A DNA stretch of 64,000 nucleotides, taken from JBBWZH01 sp035544115 (GTDB taxonomy: Bacteria; Actinomycetota; Actinomycetes; Mycobacteriales; CADCTP01). Below are positions 16,464 through 24,557 of this stretch, one piece after another (position 1 is the stretch's first letter; every line of letters begins with the position of its first letter). Position numbers and translations under genes: made by a program. Below the pieces are notes generated by a model. It was not told the DNA's origin. It saw only the letters and a program-made list of their open reading frames with translations, and made no database searches. The stretch covers positions 2,604,001 through 2,668,000 of the forward strand of contig OY970235.1 in assembly GCA_963714145.1 (NCBI GenBank), in the 5' to 3' direction.

Positions 16464-16480
16464 GGGCTTGTAGCTTGCGG
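16464..16480 (+). promoter_or_regulatory. Possible degenerate rifamycin-associated element (RAE) half-site
   Basis: The sequence GGGCTTGTAGCTTGCGG begins with GGGCTTG, the left half of the CTTGCRGCAAG-type inverted repeat known upstream of many actinomycete rifamycin-inactivation genes. The right half does not match well. Its location 160 bp before the rifampicin monooxygenase gene is right for such an element. The consensus is recalled, not searched. Confidence 0.3.
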
Positions 16481-16513
16481 TTGATCGTGATGCCGGCTGA
16501 GGAGGTGAGACCC

Positions 16514-16567
16514 ATGAACGCTGTATCGATGTGGGTGCTCCCCCTGCCGTCACGGTCGGGCGATTGA
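16514..16567 (+). CDS. 17-residue leader peptide upstream of rox
   Basis: A very good ribosome site (GGAGGTGAG, 16501-16509) precedes ATG 16514. The frame encodes MNAVSMWVLPLPSRSGD and stops at TGA 16565-16567. A hairpin follows 13 bp later and then the rox start at 16624. This arrangement (strong SD, short peptide, hairpin, resistance gene) looks like a translated leader controlling the downstream gene. The peptide itself has no known domain. Evidence is positional only. Confidence 0.5.
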   Translation: MNAVSMWVLPLPSRSGD

Positions 16568-16580
16568 CGTAGGGGTCGCC

Positions 16581-16608
16581 GGGAGCGCCTCGCCAACAAG
16601 GCACTCCC
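16581..16608 (+). promoter_or_regulatory. Leader hairpin (attenuator-like) before rox
   Basis: GGGAG-C-GCCT (16581-16590) pairs with AGGC-A-CTCCC (16599-16608): nine base pairs and one C·A mismatch around an 8-nt loop. It sits between the leader ORF stop and the GAAAGG ribosome site of rox, so it could terminate transcription or mask translation. Confidence 0.5.
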
Positions 16609-16623
16609 GAAAGGCAGACACCT

Positions 16624-18135
16624 GTGCATTCTCCGCAGTACACCGCCGGGCCGTCGTCGAACGATACGGTCGAGCGCGACTTCACCGCGGGCGCCGATCG
16701 TGTGCCCCTCAGGTTCGACGTGATCATTGCCGGGTGCGGGCCGACCGGTGCGATGCTGGCCGCCGAACTGCGGCTGCACGATGTGCGGGTACTCGTCCTG
16801 GAGCAGGAAACCGAGCCCGTGTCGTTCGTCCGCATAGTCGGTCTGCATATTCGCAGTCTCGAGCTGATGGCGATGCGCGGGCTGCTGGAGCGCGTTCTCG
16901 AGAACGGCAGACAGCGACCGGCCGGCGGTTTCTTCGCCGCCATCACGAAACCCGCGCCCGCGGGCCTGGACTCCGCGCACGCCTATCTGGTGGGCGTCCC
17001 GCAGCCGGTCATCGTGCGGCTGCTCGAAGAACATGCGATCGAACTGGGTGCGCAGGTCCGGCGCGGTTGTGCGGTGGCCGGTTTCGAGCAGGACGACGAG
17101 GGGGTGACCGTCGAACTGGCCGACGGGGAACAGCTGCGTTCGCGTTACCTCGTCGGCTGTGACGGCGGGCGCAGTACGGTGCGCAAGCTGCTCGGTGTCG
17201 GCTTTCCCGGCGAGCCCGCGCGGACCGATACCCTGATGGGCGAGATGGAAGCGGATATGCCGCCGGCGGAGATCGCCGCCAAGGTGACCGAAATCCGCGA
17301 GACCCAGCAGCGATTCTGGGTCCGGCCCTTCGGCGCCGGGGGCTATCAAGTCGTGGTCCCCGCCGCGGGAGTGGGCGATCGCGCGGAACCGCCCACCCTC
17401 GAGGATTTCAAACAACAGCTGCGCACCATCGCCGGAACCGATTTCGGCGTCCACTCCCCGCGCTGGATGTCCCGCTTCGGCGATGCCACCCGGCTGGCCG
17501 AGCGTTACCGGGTCGGCCGGGTGCTGCTGGCCGGCGATGCGGCGCACATCCATCCACCCATCGGCGGACAGGGCCTCAACCTGGGCGTTCAGGACGCATT
17601 CAACCTCGGCTGGAAACTGGCCGCACAGATCCGCGGCTGGGCGCCGGAGACACTGCTGGACACCTACCAGACCGAACGTCATCCGGTCGCCGCGGACGTG
17701 CTGGACAACACCCGCGCCCAGATGGAACTGCTGTCCGCCGAACCGGGCGCGCAGGCCGTGCGCAGGCTGCTCACCGAACTGATGGACTTCGACGAGGTGA
17801 ACCGCTACCTGATCGGGAAGATCACCGCGATTGACATCCGCTACGACTTCGGCGCGGGCCCCGACCTGCTCGGCCGGCGCCAGCGCGACATCGAGGTGAA
17901 ACAGGGCCACCTCTACGGTCTGCTGCACCGCGGCCGCGGCCTGCTGCTGGACCGCACCGAACGGCTGACCGTCGGCGGCTGGTCGGACCGGGTCGACCAC
18001 CTCGCGGATCCCACTGCCGTGCTGGATGTTCCGTGCGTCCTGCTACGCCCCGACGGCCACGTCGCCTGGATCGGCGACGATCAGCAGGACCTGGACGACC
18101 ACCTCGCCCGCTGGTTCGGCAAGCCCGCCAACTGA
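16624..18135 (+). CDS. rox: Rifampicin monooxygenase
   Basis: This 503-residue class A flavoprotein monooxygenase hydroxylates rifamycins with NAD(P)H, FAD and O2, leading to inactivation. FAD motif GCGPTG is at residues 37-42. The DG motif is YLVGCDGGRSTVRKLLG and the GD motif GDAAHIHPPIGGQGLNLG. Blocks such as FKQQLRTIAGTDFGVHSPRW, FGDATRLAERYRVGRVLLAGD and HGRGLLLDRTERL-like text near the C terminus match, in my memory, the Nocardia/Streptomyces Rox family almost word for word. About 30 extra residues precede the core; GTG 16702 just before the core is an alternative start without a ribosome site. The gene uses more A/T-ending codons (GAT, GAA, TTC/TTT mixtures) than its neighbours, suggesting acquisition. 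A leader ORF and hairpin precede it. Confidence 0.92.
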   Translation: MHSPQYTAGPSSNDTVERDFTAGADRVPLRFDVIIAGCGPTGAMLAAELRLHDVRVLVLEQETEPVSFVRIVGLHIRSLELMAMRGLLERVLENGRQRPAGGFFAAITKPAPAGLDSAHAYLVGVPQPVIVRLLEEHAIELGAQVRRGCAVAGFEQDDEGVTVELADGEQLRSRYLVGCDGGRSTVRKLLGVGFPGEPARTDTLMGEMEADMPPAEIAAKVTEIRETQQRFWVRPFGAGGYQVVVPAAGVGDRAEPPTLEDFKQQLRTIAGTDFGVHSPRWMSRFGDATRLAERYRVGRVLLAGDAAHIHPPIGGQGLNLGVQDAFNLGWKLAAQIRGWAPETLLDTYQTERHPVAADVLDNTRAQMELLSAEPGAQAVRRLLTELMDFDEVNRYLIGKITAIDIRYDFGAGPDLLGRRQRDIEVKQGHLYGLLHRGRGLLLDRTERLTVGGWSDRVDHLADPTAVLDVPCVLLRPDGHVAWIGDDQQDLDDHLARWFGKPAN

Positions 18136-18253
18136 CGTCGCCTGCGCAGCGCCGGGGGGCGGTCGGCGGCGCCGTCCGGCTGCCGCGGTGACCAGGCTCA
18201 CGGACCGGCACCGACACGCGGGGAAGGGTGGGTCGGTGCTCTAGAGTGGGCCC

Positions 18254-18358
18254 TGCGAAGGGGAGTAGTTCCCGTGGCTCAGGCCGCGGCGGGTGATCGA
18301 CATGCTGGCCCTCGGGCCCGGTCATCCACCCCAGTTCGGGGCGAGCGAGACCTTCGAC
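18254..18358 (+). ncRNA. yybP-ykoY manganese riboswitch
   Basis: Both diagnostic loops are present: GGGGAGTAG at the 5' side (18260-18268) and CGAGCGAGACC at the 3' side (18342-18352). The closing stem is CGAAGG (18256-18261) with CCTTCG (18351-18356). Between them lies ATCGACATGCTGGCC, resembling the family's internal GUCGACAURCU block, and further GC-rich stems. The family binds Mn2+. It sits about 60 bp before a cation-exchanger gene, which it should switch on when Mn2+ is high. A -10-like TAGAGT is at 18242-18247. Confidence 0.85.
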
Positions 18359-18419
18359 CGGTGTTGGCTGCCGGTCGAAGCGGCGCGCCCGAGTCGACCG
18401 GCCGTACGAAGGGCTGGTT

Positions 18420-19733
18420 GTGCTCCGCTTCAAGGGGATCCTGCTCGTCGCCGGGTTCGTGCTGCCAGCTGTGGCGGTCCGGGCCGGTGGGCTGCGACCG
18501 CCGGCGGCCGTTGCGCTGATCGTCTTCGGCGCGGCCGTGGTGGCGGCATCGTTCCTGCTGGCCTGGGCCGCCGAGGCCGCACAGCTGGACATCTCCGGCG
18601 GGCTGGCCATCGCCCTGCTCGCGCTGATCGCGGTGCTACCCGAGTACGCGGTCGACCTGTACTTCGCCTTCACCGCCGGACGGGACCCGACCTACACCGG
18701 GTACGCCACGGCGAACATGACCGGGTCGAACCGGCTGCTGATGGGGCTGGGCTGGCCGCTGGTCGTGCTGCTCGGGCTGATGGTCGCCCGGCGGGGCGGC
18801 AACCCGGCGCGGCGCAACCTGGGGCGGGGCAACCTGAGGCCGGGCCACTTGAGGCCGGGCGACCTGGGGCTGGACAACCTGCGGCGGGGCGACCCGGGGC
18901 GGGTGCTGCCGCTGGCGCCGGGCATCCGGGTCGAGCTGGGGTTCCTGCTGGTCGCCGGGGTGGTCGCGTTCGTCGCTCCGGTCACCGCGTCGATCTCGAT
19001 GCCGCTGGCGCTGGTCCTGCTCGGCTGGTTCGGCTACTACCTGTACCGGGTGTCGAGGCAGGCGGCCACCGAGCCGCACCTGATCGGTACGGCGGCGGCG
19101 CTGGGTGAGCTGCCGGCCCGGGTCCGCCGGCCGGTGGTGGTGGCCATGTTCGCCGGTGCGGCCGTGGTCGTACTGCTCTGCGCCGAGCCGTTCGCGCATA
19201 GCCTGATCGCCACCGGCGCGCAGCTGGGCGTCGACGAGTTCCTGCTGGTGCAATGGCTGGCCCCGCTGGCGTCCGAGGCGCCGGAGTTCATCGTCGCGAT
19301 CCTGTTCGCCACCCGGGGCAACGCGCAGGACGCCATCGGCACGCTCATCTCCAGCAAGGTCAACCAGTGGACGCTGCTGGTCGGCTCGCTGCCGGTCGCG
19401 TACTGGCTCGGCGGCGGCGGCGCGGCCGGCCTGCCGCTGGACGGCCGCCAGGTCGAGGAGCTGCTGCTGACCGCGACGCAGACGGTGCTGGGCGTGGCGA
19501 TCCTGCTCACGCTGCGCTTCCCGCGCTGGGGCGCCTGGACCCTGCTGGGCCTGTTCGCCGTCCAGTTCGCGGTCACCGGCACCACCGGCCGGCTGCTGCT
19601 CTGCGCCGGTTACGGCCTGATCGCGCTGGCCCTGCTGATCCGCCACCGCCGGCAGGTGGGCCCGACGCTGCGCGCGCCGTTCCTGGCCCCGGCCGTCGAG
19701 TCGCCGCGGCCGGTGGCGTTGAGCCGGCGCTGA
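18420..19733 (+). CDS. CaCA-family cation/H+ or Na+/Ca2+ exchanger-like transporter, riboswitch-controlled
   Basis: This 437-residue inner-membrane protein has about 10-11 hydrophobic helices and the two inverted α-repeats of the CaCA superfamily: LIAVLPEYAVDLYFAF with ATANMTGSNRLLMGLGWPL, and LASEAPEFIVAILFATRGN with ISSKVNQWTLLVGSLPV. The acidic residues in LPEY and APEF are the cation-binding positions. A Mn2+-sensing riboswitch precedes the gene, so manganese export is a reasonable inference even though the family is usually annotated for calcium. The loop between the repeats contains a run of five-residue repeats (about residues 121-161: NLGRG, NLRPG, HLRPG, DLGLD, NLRRG). GTG 18420 is taken as the start. 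Confidence 0.85.
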   Translation: MLRFKGILLVAGFVLPAVAVRAGGLRPPAAVALIVFGAAVVAASFLLAWAAEAAQLDISGGLAIALLALIAVLPEYAVDLYFAFTAGRDPTYTGYATANMTGSNRLLMGLGWPLVVLLGLMVARRGGNPARRNLGRGNLRPGHLRPGDLGLDNLRRGDPGRVLPLAPGIRVELGFLLVAGVVAFVAPVTASISMPLALVLLGWFGYYLYRVSRQAATEPHLIGTAAALGELPARVRRPVVVAMFAGAAVVVLLCAEPFAHSLIATGAQLGVDEFLLVQWLAPLASEAPEFIVAILFATRGNAQDAIGTLISSKVNQWTLLVGSLPVAYWLGGGGAAGLPLDGRQVEELLLTATQTVLGVAILLTLRFPRWGAWTLLGLFAVQFAVTGTTGRLLLCAGYGLIALALLIRHRRQVGPTLRAPFLAPAVESPRPVALSRR

Positions 19734-19847
19734 TCCTGCCCGTTTGGGCGGGGTAGGGACACATCCGCCGTTGTGGGTCGCTCCCGGACCTAGTCTCGGC
19801 GTCCCGGCCGCGGGTAGTGCCGGCCCTGACGCGGAGGTCATACGGCG

Positions 19848-20507
19848 ATGCGAGGTGCACGGCGGAACAGGCTTGCCCTGTGGCTGGCCGCGGCGGTGGT
19901 CGCGATCGGCGGTGCGGTGCTGCTGGCCGGCGCCGGCGCGGGCGCGGCCCCGGCGTCCCAGCCACTCGCGGCCCCCTGCCCGACCACCGGCCCGTGCCCC
20001 ACCGTCAACCCGACGCCGACCGGCTGCCCCCGGCCAACCGCCCAGCCGACCAGCACGCCCCGCCCCACCGCCCCGGTCCAACCGACCAGCACCCCCTGCC
20101 CCACCGCCCCCAGGCCCTGCCCGACCGTCGGCCCGTGCCCGACCGGGCCTACGCCCTGCCCGACGGTCGGCCCGTGTCCCACCGGGCCCACGCCCTGCCC
20201 CACGGTGGGTCCGTGTCCGACCGGGCCCACGCCCTGCCCCACGGTCGGCCCGTGTCCCACCGGGCCCACGCCCTGCCCGACCGTCGGCCCGTGTCCCACC
20301 GGTCCCGCGCCCTGCCCCACGGTGGGCCCGTGTCCCACCGGTCCCACGCCGTGCCCGACCGTTGGCCCCTGCCCGACCGGGACGCCCCAGCCGACCGGCA
20401 ACCCGACCCCCTGCCCGACGGTTGGGCCGTGCCCGACCGGGACGCCGCAGCCGACCAGCACCCGGCCGCGCCCGTGCCCCACGGTCGGGCCCTGCCCAAC
20501 CAGCTGA
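19848..20507 (+). CDS. Secreted Cys-Pro-Thr repeat protein
   Basis: The 219-residue product begins with a signal peptide (LALWLAAAVVAIGGAVLLAGAG). The rest is low-complexity sequence dominated by Pro, Cys and Thr. Nine copies of PCPTVGPCPT are present, six of them in a strict 13-residue period with GPT or GPA. Each unit has two Cys separated by six residues. The frame is real despite the repeats: it has a ribosome site (GCGGAGG), a signal peptide and a stop right after the last unit. The role is unknown. Possible uses are a disulfide-crosslinked wall or surface fibre, or metal binding. Confidence 0.65.
   Translation: MRGARRNRLALWLAAAVVAIGGAVLLAGAGAGAAPASQPLAAPCPTTGPCPTVNPTPTGCPRPTAQPTSTPRPTAPVQPTSTPCPTAPRPCPTVGPCPTGPTPCPTVGPCPTGPTPCPTVGPCPTGPTPCPTVGPCPTGPTPCPTVGPCPTGPAPCPTVGPCPTGPTPCPTVGPCPTGTPQPTGNPTPCPTVGPCPTGTPQPTSTRPRPCPTVGPCPTS
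20115..20504 (+). repeat. Intragenic 39-bp minisatellite (PCPTVGPCPTGPT units)
   Basis: The 39-bp units are in frame with the secreted protein gene and differ mostly at third codon positions (GTC/GTG/GTT for Val, GGC/GGT for Gly, CCC/CCG for Pro). This indicates selection on the peptide. The last two units are separated by short TPQPT spacers. Confidence 0.85.
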
Positions 20508-20619
20508 GGCACGGCACCGGCCGGCTCGCCGAGCCGACCAGCCGGCCGCCCGGGTCAGGATCGGGCGCCCCGGCCGTCCCGGGGCCGGAACGGTCCGGCG
20601 GGCGTGCGAGGCTGGCGGT

Positions 20620-20925
20620 GTGACCTTCACGTTCGACGCCGAGCTGTGGCTGTGGGACGCCCGCAAGGGCGACAGCTGGACGTTCGTCAGCCTGCCCGCT
20701 GAGCCGTCCGAGGAGATCCGCGAGCTCGCCGGCCCGACGCCGCAGCGCGGCTTCGGCTCGGTGCGGGTCCGGGTCACGGTCGGCGGCACCAGCTGGGCCA
20801 CGTCGATCTTCCCCGACGCCAGCAGCGGCAGCTACGTCCTGCCGATCAAGAAGGCGGTCCGCAGGTCCGAGAAGCTGGACACCGGTGACGTCGCCAACGT
20901 GACCATCGAGCTCGTCGACTTCTGA
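20620..20925 (+). CDS. DUF1905 domain protein
   Basis: This 101-residue small β-barrel-type protein reads FTFDAELWLWDARKGDSWTFVSLPAE, then GFGSVRVRVTVGGTSWATSIFPD and GSYVLPIKKAVRRSEKLDTGDVANVTIEL. These are the standard blocks of the DUF1905 family, found alone or beside YdeI-like domains. The biochemical role is not known. GTG 20620 is the start that begins with the conserved strand. It stands between the Cys-rich repeat protein and a convergent regulator gene. Confidence 0.85.
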   Translation: MTFTFDAELWLWDARKGDSWTFVSLPAEPSEEIRELAGPTPQRGFGSVRVRVTVGGTSWATSIFPDASSGSYVLPIKKAVRRSEKLDTGDVANVTIELVDF

Positions 20926-20958
20926 CCGCCGTACCTGGTCGCCGCATCGGCCGGGCGC

Positions 20959-23900
20959 CTAGGTCACGCTGGCGGTGCTCGGTTCGACCGACCCGGGCCG
21001 GGGCGCGCCGATCTGGTCGAACAGGGTTCGAGCGGCCCGGCGGTGGGTCTCCGCCGCGGCATGCCGGCCGGCGCGATCCAGGCAGCGCTGGGCGGCGCCG
21101 TGGGCCCGGGCCAGGCCGAGGCGGTACCCGGTCTCCAGCTGGACGGCGATGGCCTGCTCGGCATGCTGGACGGCCAGGTCGACCGCTCCGTCGCCGAGCC
21201 GGAGATCGGCGAGCGTGGTCAGCGTGTCGCCTTCGAGCAGGCGGTAACCGGCCTGCTGGGCGATGGTGAGCGCGGCCTCGGCGTGCCCGACTGCGTCCAC
21301 ACGCCGGCCGCACTCGCCGTCCGCCGCAGCCAGGTCGACCAGCGCACCTGCCTCCACGTAGCGGTCGCGGGTGCCGCGGGCCAGTTCCACCGCCTGCCGG
21401 CAGTCGTCGGCCGCATCCTGGTAGCGGCCGAGTTGGTGGTGCGCCCGGCCGCGGCTCGCCAGGGCGCCCGCCTGGACGTACGGGTTGCCGACATCCCGGG
21501 CGAGAGCGACGGCAGCCTGGGCGTGCTCGAGCGCCTCGGTCGACCGCCCCGCGTCCAGCAGCGCGTCCGCGAGGAGGCGCAGCCCCTCGGCTTCGCTGGG
21601 CCGGTCACCGACCTCCCGGTGCAGGGCAACGGACTCGGTCAGGGTGCCGATCGCCTCGTCGAGCCGACCCAGCGCGCGGGCACAGCCACCCACGTTGGCC
21701 AGCGCGTCGGCCTCCCCGCTGCGGCAGCCGATCTGGCGATACAGCGCGAGCGACCGGCCGTGCTGGTCGGCCGCCGACTCGAGCCGGCCCAGCACCCAGT
21801 GCACCAGGCCGAGGTTGCCCAGGACGAGCGCCTGGGCACCGACCTGACCCGCCTGCCGGGCGCGTTCGAGCGCCTGGGTGTGGTAGTCGGCCGCGGTCGC
21901 GGGCCGGCCCAGCACCCAGTGCACGCTGCCGAGGTTGCCCAGCGCGGTGGCCTCCCCCGCCGGCCAGCCCGCCTGCCGGCTCAGCCGCAGGGCCGGGGTG
22001 AAGTGCTCGATGGCTGCCTCCTGCCGGCCCTCCATCCAGTGCAGCGCGGCGAGGCTGAGGTGTGCGGCGGCCTGCGCCCGCGGGTCGGCGGCGGCGTGCG
22101 CCGCGGTCAGTGCGGCCCGGGCGACGGTCGCCCAGTCGACCGTGTGCATGCTGAGGATGAAGTAGCCGCGGAGCAGCAGGGCCAGCCGCCAGCCGGCCGG
22201 TGCGGGCCCGTGGTCCGCGGCCTGGCGGACCGCGGCGACCAGGTTGACCCGCTCCGCATCCAGCCAGTTCAACGCCTGCGTGTGGTCGTCGAAACTGGCC
22301 GGCGCCGCTACCGCGGGCCGGTCCAGCGGCGGCCGGAGCAGGTGCGGGTAGAGCCGCTCGGCGGCGGCGGCGACGCTGTGCAGGTAGAAGTCGACCAGCC
22401 GGCCCAGCGCCGCCTGCCGGTCGGCGGCCGGGTCGTCGCTGCCGGCTCGTTCCGCGGCGTAGCGGCGCAGCAGGTCATGGCACCCGTAGCGGCCGGGAAC
22501 GCGGTGCTCGACCAGGTGCGCGGCGGCCAACCGGTCCAGCAGCCGGGCCGCCTGCTCGACCGGGACCGCGGCCAGCGCGGCCGCCGCCGGCGGGGTCAGG
22601 TCCGGGCCGGGCACCAGCCCCAGCAGCCGGAACAGCCGCTGCGCCGCACCGGGCAGGTCGCGGTAGGACAGCTCGAACGCGGCCCGGACGCTGGCCTGCG
22701 GGTCCCCGTCCACTTCCAGCGCGGCGAGCCGATCGCCTGCCGCCAGCTGGCTGGTGTAGCGGGCGATCGTCGTCCGCGGGGCGGCGCCGAGGTTCGCCGC
22801 GGCGATGCGCAGCGCCAGCGGCAGCCGCCCGCACAGCTCCGCCAACTCGGCCGCGGCCCGCGGCTCGGCCGCCACCCGGTCCGCACCGAGCAGCCGGGCC
22901 AGCAGCAACCGGGCCTCGGCCGGGGTGAGCACGTCCAGGGCGAGGCGGACCGCGCCGTCCCGGGCGACCAGGCCGCCCAGCTGGTCACGGCTGGTGACGA
23001 TGACCAGGCAACCCGGCTCGCTCGGCAGCAGCGGCCGGACCTGATCGGGGTGCCGGGCGTTGTCCAGCACCACCAGCACCCGCTTGCCGGCCAGCACGCT
23101 GCGGTACAGCGCCGCCGCCTGCTCCACCTCCGACGGCACGTCCGCGGGCGGTACGCCGAGCGCATGCAGGAACCCGGCCAACGCCTCCAGCGGCCGCACC
23201 GGCGGGCCGGCCGCGTGACCGCGCAGGTTCACGTGCAGTTGCCCGTCCGGGAAGGCGCCGGCGACCCGGCGGGCCCAGTGCACGGCCAGCGCGGTCTTGC
23301 CGACCCCGGCCGCCCCGGCGATGGTCGAGATCACCAGTACCGGTGGCCGGGCAGCGGCGCCGGTGGCGAGTAGCCCGTCCAGTTCCCGCAGGTGGCGGTC
23401 GCGGCCGGTGAAGGCCGCCACCGCGGCCGGCAGCTGCGCCGGGGTGCCCCGGCCCGCGCCCGCTTCGGCCGGCCCGGGCTGCCGGTCCGGCTGGGCCGGC
23501 CGGGCCGGTTGGGCCGGTTGGGCCGGCCGGGCGAGGTCGGCGAACGGCGTGGGCGCGGTCAGCCGCGGGTCGTCGGCGAGGATCGCGCGCTGCAGCTCCC
23601 GCAGCTCCCGGCCGGGCTCCAGCCCCAGCTCGGCGACCAGGACCTCGCGGGCGCCGCGGTAGGCCGTCAGTGCCTCGCTGCGCCGCCCGCACCGGTAGAG
23701 CGCCAGCATCAACTGCGCCCGCAGCCGCTCCTGCAGCGGATGTTCGCCGATCAGGCGGTCGAGCTCGCCGAGTACCTCGCTGTGCCGGCCGAGGTCCAGC
23801 TGCGCGCCGAGCCGTTCCTCGGCCGCCGCCAGCCGGGACCGGTCCAGCCGGGCCGCGTGCGTGGCGACGGTCGGGCTGGCCGGCACGTCGGCCAGCGCCG

Positions 23901-24303
23901 GGCCCTGCCACAGCGCCAGCCCGTCGGCCAGCTGCCGGGCGCCGTCGGCCAGCCGGCCGGCGGCCAGCTCGCGCCGTCCGGCCGCGGCGAGCCGATCGAA
24001 GGCGGCGGCGTCCAGCTCGTCGTCGGCGAGCCCCAACTCGTAGCCGGGGCCACGGGTGACCAGCGGCCCGCGGGTGCCGCCGCCGACCAGCCGGCGCAGC
24101 TGCCGCACGTAGTCCTGCACGATGCCGACGGCCGACGGCGGCGGGCGGTCGCCCCAGATCTCATCGACCAGCCGGTCCTTCGTCACGGGCCGCCCCGCCT
24201 CGGCCAGCAACACGGCGAGCACCACCCGCTGCTGGGCCGCCCGCACCGGCGACCAGCCGGCACCATCCCAGACCCGCAACGGCCCCAGGACCCGGAACCT
24301 CAT
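20959..24303 (-). CDS. AfsR/SARP-type regulator with NB-ARC ATPase and TPR repeats
   Basis: This 1114-residue transcriptional regulator starts with an OmpR-type winged helix (about 1-90, RFRVLGPLRVW) and a bacterial transcriptional activation domain (about 95-245, with LWQGPALADV and LGLEPGRELRELQRAIL). A Pro/Ala/Gln linker leads to an NB-ARC STAND ATPase with Walker A GAAGVGKTALAVHWARR (near residue 330) and Walker-B-like VLVVLDNARHPDQV. The C-terminal third carries at least six tetratricopeptide repeats. Such proteins often control secondary metabolism. No biosynthetic cluster lies next to it here. ATG 24303 is the natural start because the winged helix begins there. Confidence 0.9.
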   Translation of the reverse strand: MRFRVLGPLRVWDGAGWSPVRAAQQRVVLAVLLAEAGRPVTKDRLVDEIWGDRPPPSAVGIVQDYVRQLRRLVGGGTRGPLVTRGPGYELGLADDELDAAAFDRLAAAGRRELAAGRLADGARQLADGLALWQGPALADVPASPTVATHAARLDRSRLAAAEERLGAQLDLGRHSEVLGELDRLIGEHPLQERLRAQLMLALYRCGRRSEALTAYRGAREVLVAELGLEPGRELRELQRAILADDPRLTAPTPFADLARPAQPAQPARPAQPDRQPGPAEAGAGRGTPAQLPAAVAAFTGRDRHLRELDGLLATGAAARPPVLVISTIAGAAGVGKTALAVHWARRVAGAFPDGQLHVNLRGHAAGPPVRPLEALAGFLHALGVPPADVPSEVEQAAALYRSVLAGKRVLVVLDNARHPDQVRPLLPSEPGCLVIVTSRDQLGGLVARDGAVRLALDVLTPAEARLLLARLLGADRVAAEPRAAAELAELCGRLPLALRIAAANLGAAPRTTIARYTSQLAAGDRLAALEVDGDPQASVRAAFELSYRDLPGAAQRLFRLLGLVPGPDLTPPAAAALAAVPVEQAARLLDRLAAAHLVEHRVPGRYGCHDLLRRYAAERAGSDDPAADRQAALGRLVDFYLHSVAAAAERLYPHLLRPPLDRPAVAAPASFDDHTQALNWLDAERVNLVAAVRQAADHGPAPAGWRLALLLRGYFILSMHTVDWATVARAALTAAHAAADPRAQAAAHLSLAALHWMEGRQEAAIEHFTPALRLSRQAGWPAGEATALGNLGSVHWVLGRPATAADYHTQALERARQAGQVGAQALVLGNLGLVHWVLGRLESAADQHGRSLALYRQIGCRSGEADALANVGGCARALGRLDEAIGTLTESVALHREVGDRPSEAEGLRLLADALLDAGRSTEALEHAQAAVALARDVGNPYVQAGALASRGRAHHQLGRYQDAADDCRQAVELARGTRDRYVEAGALVDLAAADGECGRRVDAVGHAEAALTIAQQAGYRLLEGDTLTTLADLRLGDGAVDLAVQHAEQAIAVQLETGYRLGLARAHGAAQRCLDRAGRHAAAETHRRAARTLFDQIGAPRPGSVEPSTASVT

Positions 24304-24483
24304 GTACTGCTACCGGTCGCGGAACGGGCAGAGACGCCGGACGTGGGCCAGCGACCACACATCCAGCACGGATCGGTAGCCCAACCGTGCGACATACCAT
24401 AGTCAATCACCCACTTCGCCGACCGGTTGATCCGGTCCCGGTCCGACCGTCCGGTGGCTCAGTCGTCCGGTGGCTCAGCCGGG

Positions 24484-24525
24484 CGCGACGACGGGCACCC
24501 GGCCGGCCGGGTGCCCGTCGTCGCG
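24484..24525 (-). terminator. Long palindromic terminator
   Basis: CGCGACGACGGGCACCCGG (24484-24502) is the exact reverse complement of 24507-24525, a 19-bp stem with a 4-nt loop. It lies 32 bp after the stop of the secreted protein gene at 24558 (minus strand) and upstream of the SARP gene. A direct duplication of CGTCCGGTGGCTCAG-like sequence lies just left of it (24449-24479). Nothing else is seen in 24304-24557. Confidence 0.75.
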
Positions 24526-24557
24526 CGGGGGTCGGACGCCGACCACCTCGTGCCGGG

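Noticed and set aside
19838..20512. Minus-strand ORF with TVGHGP repeats opposite the Cys-Pro-Thr gene
   Set aside because: It is the mirror of the repeat. The plus strand has the ribosome site and signal peptide.
20959..24303. Evidence for an antibiotic biosynthesis cluster around the SARP regulator
   Set aside because: No polyketide, NRPS, terpene or RiPP genes are within the window; SARP proteins also control other processes.
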